Shown here: piece by piece, positions 6,765 to 13,330 of the stretch
How the letters are laid out: every line of letters starts with the position of its first letter
Numbering within the stretch: the first letter of the stretch is position 1
Assembly (NCBI GenBank): GCA_964556565.1
Contig: CAZKWF010000037.1
Span: 1-13,412 of the forward strand
Reading direction: 5' to 3'
Source: SOJZ01 sp964556565
GTDB taxonomy: Archaea; Thermoproteota; Bathyarchaeia; Bathyarchaeales; Bathyarchaeaceae
DNA: 13,412 bases
Notes under the pieces: generated by a model
Seen by the model: the letters and a program-made list of their open reading frames with translations, nothing else
What the model was told of the DNA's origin: nothing
The model's database searches: none
Made by a program: the position numbers and the translations under genes

Positions 6765-8591
6765 TCATCCAAACTGAGGCCTCTGAGACAACAACCTTGG
6801 AAGAGTCAAAGCTCTGAAAGGCTTACCATCCGTTTTCTCCTTCACTTCATCAATCAACTTTCGAAGCGGCATCTTCCTAATCTTCCCAGCCTCTCTATCC
6901 CTAACCGCAAGCACCCCAGAATCAACCTCTTTTTGACCGATCACGACTATGTAGTTAATCCACTCCATCTCCGCTTCCCTAACCTTCTTCTGCATCGTAA
7001 GTGACCTATCATCCACGTCAACTCTTACCTGACCCGCTTCAATCTCATCCGCAATTCTTTCAGCATCTTCACCAAAACTATCCGAAACAGGTATCACCCT
7101 CACCTGAACAGGAGAAAGCCACAAAGGCAAACTTGGAACCTTTTGTTTCAACGCCGTGTCAAAAACAGTAAAGATATAACGTTCAATTCCGCCCAAAACG
7201 GCAATGTGCAAGATAGGCGGATAAACCTTCTCCTTATTTTTACCTACGAACTTTATTCCAAACCTCCGTGCATTCCCAACATCAATTTGGAAAGTAGCAA
7301 TTTCTCGCGGTCTCTTCAACTCATCAATAATGTTATACTCGACGTTTATAACCCAGTAATACTTCTTTTCTGGAACAAAACGTAGCAGAACCGGTTTCTT
7401 CTCTATCTCAACCAATCGTCCTAGAAACTCTCTGTTCTTGTCAAAAAAACTCTTCGTTAAGTTATACACCGAAACATAATCGTTTCCAAGTTCTCTTATC
7501 TTTTCGTAAATCTTTTTATGAACCCTTATTGAAACCTGCTTCGCATGCTCCAAATCTTTGCAAAAAATGTGATAATCCGGCATGTAAAATCTTCTAAGCC
7601 TAAACCCCAGCAAACATTCACCCGACTGCTCCAACCTGTAACTATCAGCAATTTCAAACATTCCAACCGGTATCTGCTTGTAACTAATCGTCCAATCCTT
7701 TATCATCGAAAATTGCTGAAAACAAGCTGCATATTTTAGAACATACTCTTCATTGCCAACCCGAACAGTATACAATCTTTCACCAAACAAATCAGCATGT
7801 TCCTTAATCGCAGGAATATTCAGATTAAACAAATTCGTCCCTTTAATAGAAAAACTTGGAATTCCCAACTCACTCACACTCTGCCAAGCATAATCCCCCG
7901 CTAAATCAACCATCAATGCAGCTTTCGGACCATACCGCATATGCCCCACATCAGAACTCGACTCCCACTCAAACCCAAACTTCTTCAATACACCGATAAA
8001 CCTAGGCTCTCCACCAACAGCCTCTTTCTTAAAAGCCTCCTTTTCCACCAACGCCTCAAAATCTTCCTCACCCTTTCCGAACTCATAATCTTCAGGGAGC
8101 ACAGTTCTGCCACCTAGCGTCAATATTAAATACTCAGGCCTAGGGATTTTCCATTTCTTTTTCTTTTCTTCTTCTAATTCACCTGGCAGAATAATTTTCG
8201 CCTGCTCAGCCAGAGGATGCCCCTTTATTGAAATCGAAAACTGTTTGCACCAACCAAATGGAGTTCTAAAGGTTTCGATACCTACTTCTTTCGCATGATT
8301 CTCCATCGCTTTGACTATCCTCAAGGCAGTCGTGGGATTAGCCAAATTGTTGCTCAGATGAGCGTAAGGGTATATCAAAATCCTGTTGACCTTTAATTTC
8401 TCAAGAGACGATTTTATCTCTTCCACCGCTCTTCCAGCAACAGTCTCGTCGTCTCCTTGCTCAATACAAGTGAACAGAACAACAAGCTCTTCAAGTCGAC
8501 GTTTCTTTTTCTCGCAGTCTTCAGCGATTACAGCCTCTTTCTTAACAGGCTCATATTCTATGAAATTTGAGTGCAATTGAAGAATCCTCAA
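6765..8591 (-). CDS. thrS: Threonyl-tRNA synthetase, archaeal type with N-terminal editing domain
   Basis: This 608-residue class II synthetase charges tRNA-Thr with threonine. Residues 1-140 form the archaeal editing domain, related to D-aminoacyl-tRNA deacylase, which removes mischarged serine; its conserved AHLS (His78) and KGHPL (Lys123) are present. The catalytic core holds motif 2 RLEQSGECLLGFRLRRF (319-335), motif 3 GGIERYIF (467-474) and the three zinc ligands that select threonine: Cys290, His341 and His462. Residues from about 490 form the anticodon-binding domain. Length is normal for archaea (600-630). The start is TTG: an in-frame TAA lies directly before it, and GGAG lies 10 bases upstream, so no longer form is possible. 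It is last in a run with pfkB and the 74-residue gene, with a 100-base gap that may hold its own promoter. Confidence 0.97.
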   Translation of the reverse strand: MRILQLHSNFIEYEPVKKEAVIAEDCEKKKRRLEELVVLFTCIEQGDDETVAGRAVEEIKSSLEKLKVNRILIYPYAHLSNNLANPTTALRIVKAMENHAKEVGIETFRTPFGWCKQFSISIKGHPLAEQAKIILPGELEEEKKKKWKIPRPEYLILTLGGRTVLPEDYEFGKGEEDFEALVEKEAFKKEAVGGEPRFIGVLKKFGFEWESSSDVGHMRYGPKAALMVDLAGDYAWQSVSELGIPSFSIKGTNLFNLNIPAIKEHADLFGERLYTVRVGNEEYVLKYAACFQQFSMIKDWTISYKQIPVGMFEIADSYRLEQSGECLLGFRLRRFYMPDYHIFCKDLEHAKQVSIRVHKKIYEKIRELGNDYVSVYNLTKSFFDKNREFLGRLVEIEKKPVLLRFVPEKKYYWVINVEYNIIDELKRPREIATFQIDVGNARRFGIKFVGKNKEKVYPPILHIAVLGGIERYIFTVFDTALKQKVPSLPLWLSPVQVRVIPVSDSFGEDAERIADEIEAGQVRVDVDDRSLTMQKKVREAEMEWINYIVVIGQKEVDSGVLAVRDREAGKIRKMPLRKLIDEVKEKTDGKPFRALTLPRLLSQRPQFG

Positions 8592-8691
8592 TTATCATCT
8601 ACTCCATCGTTGATTCCTTCAATGAGATTCCTCTTAATAAAACCAGTTACCTTATTGAAAATTTATCTATTTTGAATCAAGCCAACATGCG

Positions 8692-8916
8692 TTAAGGACC
8701 TTGCCCCTTATACCTCCATTTCTCCGCCATCTTCTCTCTCTTAGTTTTTCTCTTATATTCCTTGTAATGCATCTTACACAGATACGCCCGTCTTCCAACG
8801 CCGACTTTTAATCCAGCGGCACTCACCTTCTCACTAGACAGAGAACGAATCGCCTGTTTGTCACATCCAACTACGCTGCAATCGATACCTTTAGCAACTC
8901 GACCCAACAACGACAC
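8692..8916 (-). CDS. Small Cys/His zinc-binding-type protein (74 aa)
   Basis: A 74-residue basic protein I cannot assign to a named family. It carries CSVVGC (Cys13, Cys18) and, thirty residues on, CKMH (Cys47, His50), a spacing that fits one structural zinc site of zinc-ribbon or treble-clef type. The C-terminal third (YKEYKRKTKREKMAEKWRYK) is strongly basic and probably helical, as in RNA- or ribosome-binding proteins. It starts with GTG 14 bases after the pfkB stop, with a TAG four codons upstream in frame, so a longer form is excluded. It lies 100 bases before thrS. Placement beside thrS and near rps26e hints at a translation-linked role; this is inference from context only. Confidence 0.75.
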   Translation of the reverse strand: MSLLGRVAKGIDCSVVGCDKQAIRSLSSEKVSAAGLKVGVGRRAYLCKMHYKEYKRKTKREKMAEKWRYKGQGP

Positions 8917-8930
8917 CTCAATTCTCTATT

Positions 8931-9836
8931 CTAAACAAGTCCCTTTTCATAGATTTCCGCGGCTCTCTTATAGATTTCCTTCTTTTCCCCAAACACAGCC
9001 GGCCCCACACCTTCAACGACAAAAGAGGCAACAGCAGAGCCAACGCATGAACACCAAGAAATATCTTTTCCTTGAATAAACTCAGCTAAGAAAGCTCCAA
9101 TGTACGCGTCACCAGCTCCTGTAAAATCACGGATAACTCTTGGCCTGCATGCCGGAACCCCATAGAACGTTCCTTCAAAAAGTAACGTTGAACCCTCCGT
9201 ACCCTTAGTCACCACAACTATTCTCGCACCGTAATTTTGAATTTCTTTCATAGCCAACTTCAAATCAGCTAATCCTGTCACCATCTTGATCTCATTTAAG
9301 GATGATTTATACAAGTCGACCAACTCAAGAACCCGCGTATCCTCCAATCTCTTCAAGTGCCCTTTCCCTTTTTGATCAAACTCCCGCACAAATCCTTGTG
9401 GATCTAGAGATAATGCATCTGTCATTGTTCGTAGTTTACTGATAGCGTCATATGACAGTTCGTTTATGATCGGTGCCACGTGGATGATTCTGGCTCGTAA
9501 AGAATTCGAAAAGTCTTTCAAGGAAATAGGTGGAGCTTGGCTCTGTAAGTGGAGCTGGCGCTCATCGCCCTTATATTTCAACACGAACCTTGTTGTAGAA
9601 GCACCCTTGACCACTTTTAACCCAGACAGATCCACACTGTTAGATTTCAACCACCTGAAGTACTCTTTAGGAAAGTCTTCTCCAACCTTGGATATGACCG
9701 AGACTCGTGCACCCAGTTTCTTTGCTGCTAACGAAACATAGGTTGGAGGTCCGCCTAAGGCATGTTTGGAAGTAACTAGTCTTGGTGAAGATATCAGATC
9801 GATTGCGAAGTGACCTACTGTAACCAGATCGAACAT
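8931..9836 (-). CDS. PfkB-family carbohydrate/nucleoside kinase
   Basis: A 301-residue kinase of the ribokinase/PfkB family that transfers phosphate from a nucleotide to a hydroxymethyl group of a sugar or nucleoside. The N-terminal substrate signature LGGPPTYVSLAAKKLGARV is at 27-45, and the C-terminal PfkB signature DFTGAGDAYIGAF at 237-249 contains the anion hole GAGD with catalytic base Asp243. KGTEGS (211-216) is the usual nucleotide-side segment. Length is normal. The substrate cannot be read from sequence; ribose, a nucleoside, fructose-phosphate or 2-keto-3-deoxygluconate are all handled by this family. ATG start with AAAGGA about 8 bases upstream and a TATA-like box at 9869-9877. First gene of the leftward pfkB / 74-residue gene / thrS run, divergent from rps26e. 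Confidence 0.9.
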   Translation of the reverse strand: MFDLVTVGHFAIDLISSPRLVTSKHALGGPPTYVSLAAKKLGARVSVISKVGEDFPKEYFRWLKSNSVDLSGLKVVKGASTTRFVLKYKGDERQLHLQSQAPPISLKDFSNSLRARIIHVAPIINELSYDAISKLRTMTDALSLDPQGFVREFDQKGKGHLKRLEDTRVLELVDLYKSSLNEIKMVTGLADLKLAMKEIQNYGARIVVVTKGTEGSTLLFEGTFYGVPACRPRVIRDFTGAGDAYIGAFLAEFIQGKDISWCSCVGSAVASFVVEGVGPAVFGEKKEIYKRAAEIYEKGLV

Positions 9837-9868
9837 GGCTTTTTTCCTTTACTAGTGAGGAACTTAGG

Positions 9869-9896
9869 ATATATGAACCCGTGTAAAACTATAAAT
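9869..9896. promoter_or_regulatory. Divergent promoters of pfkB and rps26e
   Basis: The 93-base gap holds two TATA-like boxes facing opposite ways. On the minus strand TCATATATC (9869-9877) lies about 36 bases before the pfkB ATG. On the plus strand ACTATAAAT (9888-9896) would start transcription near 9917, just before TGAGGA (9918-9923) and the rps26e ATG at 9930. Both leaders would be short. Confidence 0.6.
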
Positions 9897-9929
9897 CGTA
9901 CAGTCAAAGATAATGGTTGAGGATACAAT

Positions 9930-10229
9930 ATGCCAGTGAAGCGCAAGAGTAGAGGGCGATCCAAGGGTAGCAAGGGAAAAAGTGGCTTTGTTCAATGTAA
10001 CATGTGTGGACAACTTGTGCCTCGCGACAAGGCTAAGAAATTGTCTCGCCGAGTGTCCATGGTAGACTCGGCGTTATTTAGAGAACTTCGACAGAAAGGC
10101 ACCTACGTAGCTAGCCGGACTGAGACAACATATTACTGCGTTTCATGCGCAGTTCATCGTGGCGTAGTGAAAGTACGTGCACGAGGTGAACGAAAAAAAC
10201 CTTTTAGAAGAAAACGATTTAGAAGCTAA
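9930..10229 (+). CDS. rps26e: Small-subunit ribosomal protein S26e
   Basis: A 99-residue protein of the eukaryote-type S26e (eS26) family of the 30S/40S subunit, placed near the mRNA exit channel. The N-terminus is basic and rich in Gly/Ser (residues 1-18), then VQCNMCGQLVPRDKA carries Cys23 and Cys26, and YYCVSCAVHRGVV carries Cys70 and Cys73; the four cysteines bind zinc as in the family. The tail KKPFRRKRFRS is basic. Length is normal for archaea. ATG with TGAGGA at 9918-9923, 6 bases upstream. It is transcribed alone from a good TATA box and is convergent, 12 bases apart, with the lipid gene. S26e is known from Crenarchaeota, other TACK groups, Asgard archaea and eukaryotes, so it is a useful lineage marker here. 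Confidence 0.95.
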   Translation: MPVKRKSRGRSKGSKGKSGFVQCNMCGQLVPRDKAKKLSRRVSMVDSALFRELRQKGTYVASRTETTYYCVSCAVHRGVVKVRARGERKKPFRRKRFRS

Positions 10230-10241
10230 TCACTATAACAA

Positions 10242-10844
10242 CTATTTCTCTTTTTGTTGAGAAGCCTTGTAAAAATGAATTACACGCTGAAGCACGGTTA
10301 AGTTTGCGAGAACTGCTAGAACAATTACACCCCAACTTAAAGCTTCTAGCCAAACAATGCTAAGAAAACTTGCAATTACAATTATGAGTATGCGTTCTGC
10401 ACGTTCTGTGATGCCTACAGCTTCCATTTTGATCTCTTTTGCTTCTGCCTTCGCTCGAACGTAACTCACCAGCAATGAACCCGTTAGCGCAGCAAGCCCC
10501 CAAAAAGGATGACACAACCCACCAAGGATAATGCCACATAAAACAAAGGCGTCAGCATATCTGTCCAGCAGAGAATCCAGGAAACCACCAAAGATCGTGG
10601 TTTCTCCATAAATTCTTGCGAGTGCACCATCTAGCGCATCACAGAAGCCTGAAATCAGAAGAAAAGCAGGAGCCAGCACAGGAAGGATTTGATGGAACTG
10701 CCAGTTCCAATATGCAAGCGCTGAAGATATTGCGAAGAGCACTCCAACTGCGCTCACATGATTTGGGGTTAGACCTATACTGTGAGTAACTTTTGCTTCT
10801 GAGGCTATCCAGAACTGAAATCGTTGCTTGAGTTTTGTCAGCAA
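10242..10844 (-). CDS. CDP-alcohol phosphatidyltransferase, probably archaetidylinositol phosphate synthase
   Basis: A 200-residue integral membrane enzyme that transfers a CDP-activated lipid onto an alcohol; in archaea the closest role is archaetidylinositol phosphate synthase (CDP-archaeol plus inositol 1-phosphate). The whole catalytic motif Dx2DGx2ARx8Gx3Dx3D is intact: Asp69, Asp72, Gly73, Ala76, Arg77, Gly86, Asp90, Asp94. The leading segment IGLTPNHVSAVGVLFA (23-38) is typical of the family. Hydrophobic segments lie around 29-47, 53-68, 97-126, 148-165 and 168-185. TTG start: in-frame TGA lies four codons upstream and GAGGA lies 7 bases before the TTG, so the start is well fixed. A strong TATA box is at 10881-10895. 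A different headgroup (glycerol phosphate, serine) is possible; the exact substrate is inference. Confidence 0.85.
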   Translation of the reverse strand: MLTKLKQRFQFWIASEAKVTHSIGLTPNHVSAVGVLFAISSALAYWNWQFHQILPVLAPAFLLISGFCDALDGALARIYGETTIFGGFLDSLLDRYADAFVLCGIILGGLCHPFWGLAALTGSLLVSYVRAKAEAKEIKMEAVGITERAERILIIVIASFLSIVWLEALSWGVIVLAVLANLTVLQRVIHFYKASQQKEK

Positions 10845-10880
10845 TTCATTTCCTCACAATCATAAAGGTTTACGGTCGTA

Positions 10881-10920
10881 ATATTTATTTAAAAGGCTCT
10901 AAGCAAGCGTAGACGCTTAG
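10881..10920 (-). promoter_or_regulatory. Promoter and palindrome upstream of the lipid synthase gene
   Basis: On the minus strand CTTTTAAATAAATAT (10881-10895) is an AT-rich TATA box placing the start near 10862, about 18 bases before the TTG. Ten bases upstream lies a perfect palindrome AAGCGT-AG-ACGCTT (10905-10918), overlapped by a second repeat CTAAGC (10899-10904) / GCTTAG (10915-10920). Position suggests an operator. Confidence 0.5.
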
Positions 10921-11029
10921 ACGTTACGAATTGATGGAATCAGGCGCGCAAAAGGGGAGTTAAGCGCTGGCACCTTGATGTTAGTGGTGGCACATGCATG
11001 TATGCTACGTAAAAGAGGAAGAATTCTGA

Positions 11030-11659
11030 TTAACACTGTTGAGAAGCTACTATGCTTACTAAGATCCGATTTGCGACATCCTTGGGACTACGTCGGGCAT
11101 AGACAATTTTAGGAATCTTAAACTGCTTGTTAAGCGTTTTGTGTTTGTCGATTATCTTGTACCAGCTATCAGAAAGACACCTGTCAGTTGTAATGAAAAA
11201 GTCATGGTCTATAGAGGAAACGGCGATAACGGCGTCGCAGGCTATGTTTAACAAGGTTTTGATCTTCCCTTTGGCTCTCTCGCACTCCTCTATCACTTTT
11301 CGCAGCTCATCATAGATTTTTCCGATGTCTTCACTACCAAGCGCTCCATGACCCAATCTCGATACGCCCAACACAAATGCTTTGGTGGGCTCAATGTGAA
11401 CCACTATTCCTTTGTTTTTGAGTGTTTTCAAAGCTTCATCAATCTTCTGTTGATAGCTTTGCACTTTTTTCTCATGTAGTCCTTTGACTGGTTCGTGGAA
11501 TTTTATATGCTTGGTGATCTCATCAATTTGTATGTGTGTGGTACTCAATTCTGAATTGCCTGCTTCTATTCGATTTTTGAAAATCTGCAATTCTGAGTCT
11601 TTTAAACCCGCGAGGTAAACGAGGGCATTTGTATCTAGGAAGTAACTGTAAGCAAGCAT
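11030..11659 (-). CDS. PIN-domain protein, solitary putative ribonuclease
   Basis: A PIN-fold protein, a metal-dependent RNase family that includes VapC toxins and rRNA-processing nucleases. From the ATG at 11659 it has 209 residues; a GTG at 11689 would add ten. The four acidic residues are visible (ATG numbering): Asp9 in FLDTNALVYL, Glu47 in QIDEITKH, Asp142 in NIACDAVIAV and Asp159 in FITTDRCLSD. It is longer than VapC (about 130) because of a charged helical insert near residues 60-130. I prefer ATG 11659: the TATA-like GATATATCA at 11681-11688 sits about 25 bases before it, which fits leaderless transcription, and PIN proteins usually reach the first Asp within ten residues. No antitoxin-like intact frame lies beside it, so a toxin role is not supported by context. 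Confidence 0.85.
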   Translation of the reverse strand: MLAYSYFLDTNALVYLAGLKDSELQIFKNRIEAGNSELSTTHIQIDEITKHIKFHEPVKGLHEKKVQSYQQKIDEALKTLKNKGIVVHIEPTKAFVLGVSRLGHGALGSEDIGKIYDELRKVIEECERAKGKIKTLLNIACDAVIAVSSIDHDFFITTDRCLSDSWYKIIDKHKTLNKQFKIPKIVYARRSPKDVANRILVSIVASQQC

Positions 11660-11766
11660 ATCTTTCACCGAGTTTAACTGATATATCACTTTTTCATTTT
11701 ATCCTTGTGTCGTTTCGTGATAATTAACTTAATCCAATTCATTCCATGGCTTACTCAATTTACGAA

Positions 11767-11897
11767 TTAGTCATCGTTTGTCGCCGTATCATCAATTGAA
11801 AACCTTAACCTTCCCTCGCACACAGGACAATGAAGAATAGCTGGCTGATTCGCTGGCGTGCAGAGTAGAAAATGAATTCAATCGAATCTTTTTTCAA
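11767..11897 (-). pseudogene. Possible broken small Cys-rich (zinc-knuckle-like) gene
   Basis: On the minus strand TTG at 11897 opens LKKDSIEFIFY; adding one missing base just after that point continues into CTPANQPAILHCPVCEGRL and then RFSIDDTATNDD, stopping at TAA 11767. The joined frame would be 43 residues with C...HCPVC, like a small zinc ribbon. Without the shift the second half has no start codon at all. A weak TATA-like ATTAATAATC lies about 25 bases before the TTG. I give it low weight because the join is by eye. Confidence 0.25.
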
Positions 11898-11961
11898 CGA
11901 AACGCAAATCAAAAGATTATTAATGCCCTAGCCGCTAAAGTAATGATATTCTCGGCAGTAA

Positions 11962-12027
11962 GGTCAAGCGTGGATAGCCACCGCACACGTATGCGCGCTA
12001 CATACGCCCTGGCAGCATCGCGTGACC
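11962..12027. other. 66-base element able to fold into a branched structure
   Basis: The ends GGTCA and TGACC pair, continue after one mismatch with GCG/CGC, and enclose a TGG-ATAG-CCA hairpin and a perfect CGTATG (11988-11993) / CATACG (12001-12006) stem. It lies upstream of the regulator TATA box, so it is not part of that mRNA leader. It could be a small RNA, a multi-site operator, or chance. It does not match a tRNA layout. Confidence 0.25.
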
Positions 12028-12040
12028 CTAACTTTTGCCG

Positions 12041-12072
12041 GCATCTAAACGTAGATGCGTAGGTTTATATAT
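12041..12072 (+). promoter_or_regulatory. Regulator promoter with perfect palindrome
   Basis: GCATCTA-AACG-TAGATGC (12041-12058) is a perfect 7-base inverted repeat. It is followed after five bases by TTTATATAT (12064-12072), a strong TATA box whose start site would fall near 12093, leaving a leader under ten bases before GTG 12102. The repeat occupies the TFB-recognition side, so a bound protein would interfere with transcription. Autoregulation by the downstream winged-helix protein is the simplest reading, by inference. Confidence 0.55.
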
Positions 12073-12101
12073 GCGTTTTGTGTGCATTTATTTGATAGAG
12101 T

Positions 12102-12791
12102 GTGGTATATGTGTCTTTCAAGACATTCTTAGGAGATGTAATCCCCAAGTATATAAGGTTAAGTAAAACCGAAGCCAAGATTCTCGACACCGTCATAACG
12201 GAAAAGAGCGGTAACGCCTACGTTTTGTGGAAAAGGTCGGGCTTAAAACATTATCCCACAGTATTGCGAACACTCAAAAAACTTGAAGGAAAACGTCTTG
12301 TCCAAGTATTGAGCGAAAGCGGAACACGCGGTGAGAGAATATACGCTCCGACGCTTGTAGGCACACTTGTCTCTTACGTATTTAACGGAGAAAAAAAGAA
12401 AATAGTGAAGATGGTGGAGAAGAATTCGAGTTTATTTCGGGAACTATACAAAGTGGACAAGGAAGATTATTGGGCATTTCGCGCCGTTGAAGACGTTATA
12501 TTAGATGTTTATAGAAAGGAGAAGCCCCGAAGTTTTGATGAAGCTATTGTGGGTCGTGTACAAGGTTTAATAGTCGATATGATAGTTGAGGGTGTGCACA
12601 ACAAAAATGAAAAGGCAACGGAGTGGATTATAAAATCCTCCAAAATCAAATGGATAAGCGAACTTACAATTAGAGAAATAGAAAGCGAGCGTATAAGACT
12701 GAGACAAGCAATGAACGGTTTGGACGAACTTGTAAGAAAGTTGGAGCAATTACATTCACGTGAACAATATCTTGGAGAAGAAAAGGTTTGA
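12102..12791 (+). CDS. Winged-helix DNA-binding protein with C-terminal coiled coil
   Basis: A 229-residue protein with an N-terminal winged helix-turn-helix. Residues 20-32 (SKTEAKILDTVIT) are helix 1, 36-48 (SGNAYVLWKRSGL) helix 2, and 50-65 (HYPTVLRTLKKLEGKR) the recognition helix; the wing follows at 66-82 (LVQVLSESGTRGERIYA), ending in TLVGTL. The layout matches archaeal PadR/MarR-like regulators. Residues 98-180 are helical and unassigned. Residues 185-222 are a charged heptad-like helix (REIESERIRLRQAMNGLDEL), probably for dimerisation. No metal or ligand motif is seen. GTG start sits just after a TATA box, nearly leaderless. Alone on its strand; the palindrome before its promoter suggests it regulates itself. 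Chromosomal or mobile-element origin cannot be decided. Confidence 0.75.
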   Translation: MVYVSFKTFLGDVIPKYIRLSKTEAKILDTVITEKSGNAYVLWKRSGLKHYPTVLRTLKKLEGKRLVQVLSESGTRGERIYAPTLVGTLVSYVFNGEKKKIVKMVEKNSSLFRELYKVDKEDYWAFRAVEDVILDVYRKEKPRSFDEAIVGRVQGLIVDMIVEGVHNKNEKATEWIIKSSKIKWISELTIREIESERIRLRQAMNGLDELVRKLEQLHSREQYLGEEKV

Positions 12792-13003
12792 AACGTTCGT
12801 TATAGCCTTCGTAGTTTCTCCTTGAGTTTTCAAAACGCGACAAAGGCTCCGCAAACCTATTTTACTCTAGTGTTCGGCGATATAAACACTTATCTGCGCG
12901 CACCTCCTCGCATGTCGATGACCTTAGGTTTTCTGCGCGCTTGGTCTAGGGTAAACAACGCGCTTTCTCGATCTCCCGAACATACGCGCAAAAAAAAGAG
13001 GGT
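12792..13003. other. Gap downstream of the regulator
   Basis: No confident gene. Just after the regulator stop, AGCCTT (near 12804) and AAGGCT (near 12844) can pair around an inner TTGA/TCAA stem, a possible 3' hairpin. A 9-base direct repeat TCTGCGCGC occurs at 12893-12901 and 12932-12940. A rightward TATA-like GATATAAAC (12879-12887) lies about 29 bases before ATG 12912. Confidence 0.45.
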
Positions 13004-13100
13004 TTATTTGAGGATTTTTACGAGGATCGTGCGGGCTTCAGCGTCGATTTTCAGGCTGACAGGAATATCCGTTTTCTTCGGCAGGTTAAGCGTTTTGTAA
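12912..13100 (+). CDS. Doubtful basic small frame antisense to the AbrB-like pseudogene
   Basis: ATG at 12912 opens 62 codons of a very basic product (RKKKRVYLRIFTRIVRAS). It lies about 29 bases after the TATA-like GATATAAAC, which would suit a leaderless gene. It overlaps the 3' part of the frameshifted gene on the other strand, whose reading is more protein-like, so I think this one is probably not coding. Confidence 0.15.
   Translation: MSMTLGFLRAWSRVNNALSRSPEHTRKKKRVYLRIFTRIVRASASIFRLTGISVFFGRLSVL
12990..12997 (-). terminator. T8 tract after the AbrB-like gene
   Basis: On the minus strand eight T's begin 6 bases after the TAA at 13004-13006, a typical archaeal oligo-T stop. It supports 13004-13312 having been a true transcription unit. 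Confidence 0.55.
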
Positions 13101-13312
13101 ACCTCGCACTCAAATGAATGAAGCCATAAGCGTTAATTTTGTCGCCGTTACGTTTCTGTTTGCCCTTTTCCTTTGGCTTCATTGGTTTCTCCGTTTTTTC
13201 GGGTTTAGTGGACTTCCGCTTTTTCCGCCGATTTCGCAGGTTTCTGCTTTGCCGGGTTATCGCCTTGCCAAGGATTCGCTCCGCCTTCCTCAGGTTTAAT
13301 TTCCTTGCTCAT
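13004..13312 (-). pseudogene. Frameshifted AbrB-like small protein gene (about 102 aa when repaired)
   Basis: On the minus strand ATG 13312 opens MSKEIKPEEGGANPWQGDNP followed by a Lys/Pro/Glu-rich linker and meets TAA at 13205. A +1 shift, best placed in the A5 run at 13220-13224, continues into KPEKTEKPMKPKEK and then RNGDKINAYGFIHLS; a -1 shift near 13103-13112 continues with EVYKTLNLPKK and DIPVSLKIDAEARTILVKIL, ending at TAA 13004. The two shifts cancel, so start and stop share one frame (309 bases, 103 codons). Residues after the linker have the strand - short helix - strand pattern of swapped-hairpin AbrB/SpoVT-type DNA-binding domains; this family call is inference. A strong TATA box is at 13331-13344 and an oligo-T stop follows. 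It is decayed, misassembled, or read by frameshifting. Confidence 0.55.
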
Positions 13313-13330
13313 GTTTGTTCAACGAAAGAA

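Larger units (their letters stand above)
11690..12101. other. 412-base gap with cryptic elements
   Basis: No intact gene of reasonable length is seen between the PIN gene and the regulator. The gap holds a frameshifted small Cys-containing frame on the minus strand (11767-11897), a stretch able to fold into a branched structure (11962-12027) and the palindrome and TATA box of the regulator (12041-12072). The left part, 11690-11765, shows nothing I can name. Confidence 0.6.

Noticed and set aside
11030..12791. PIN protein and winged-helix gene as a toxin-antitoxin pair
   Set aside because: The genes are divergent and over 400 bases apart, the PIN protein is unlike VapC in length, and the regulator has no antitoxin tail.
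12822..13100. 92-codon plus-strand frame
   Set aside because: Arg/Phe-rich product, antisense to the more protein-like repaired AbrB-like gene. Only its ATG-12912 sub-frame has any promoter support, and it is listed at low confidence.
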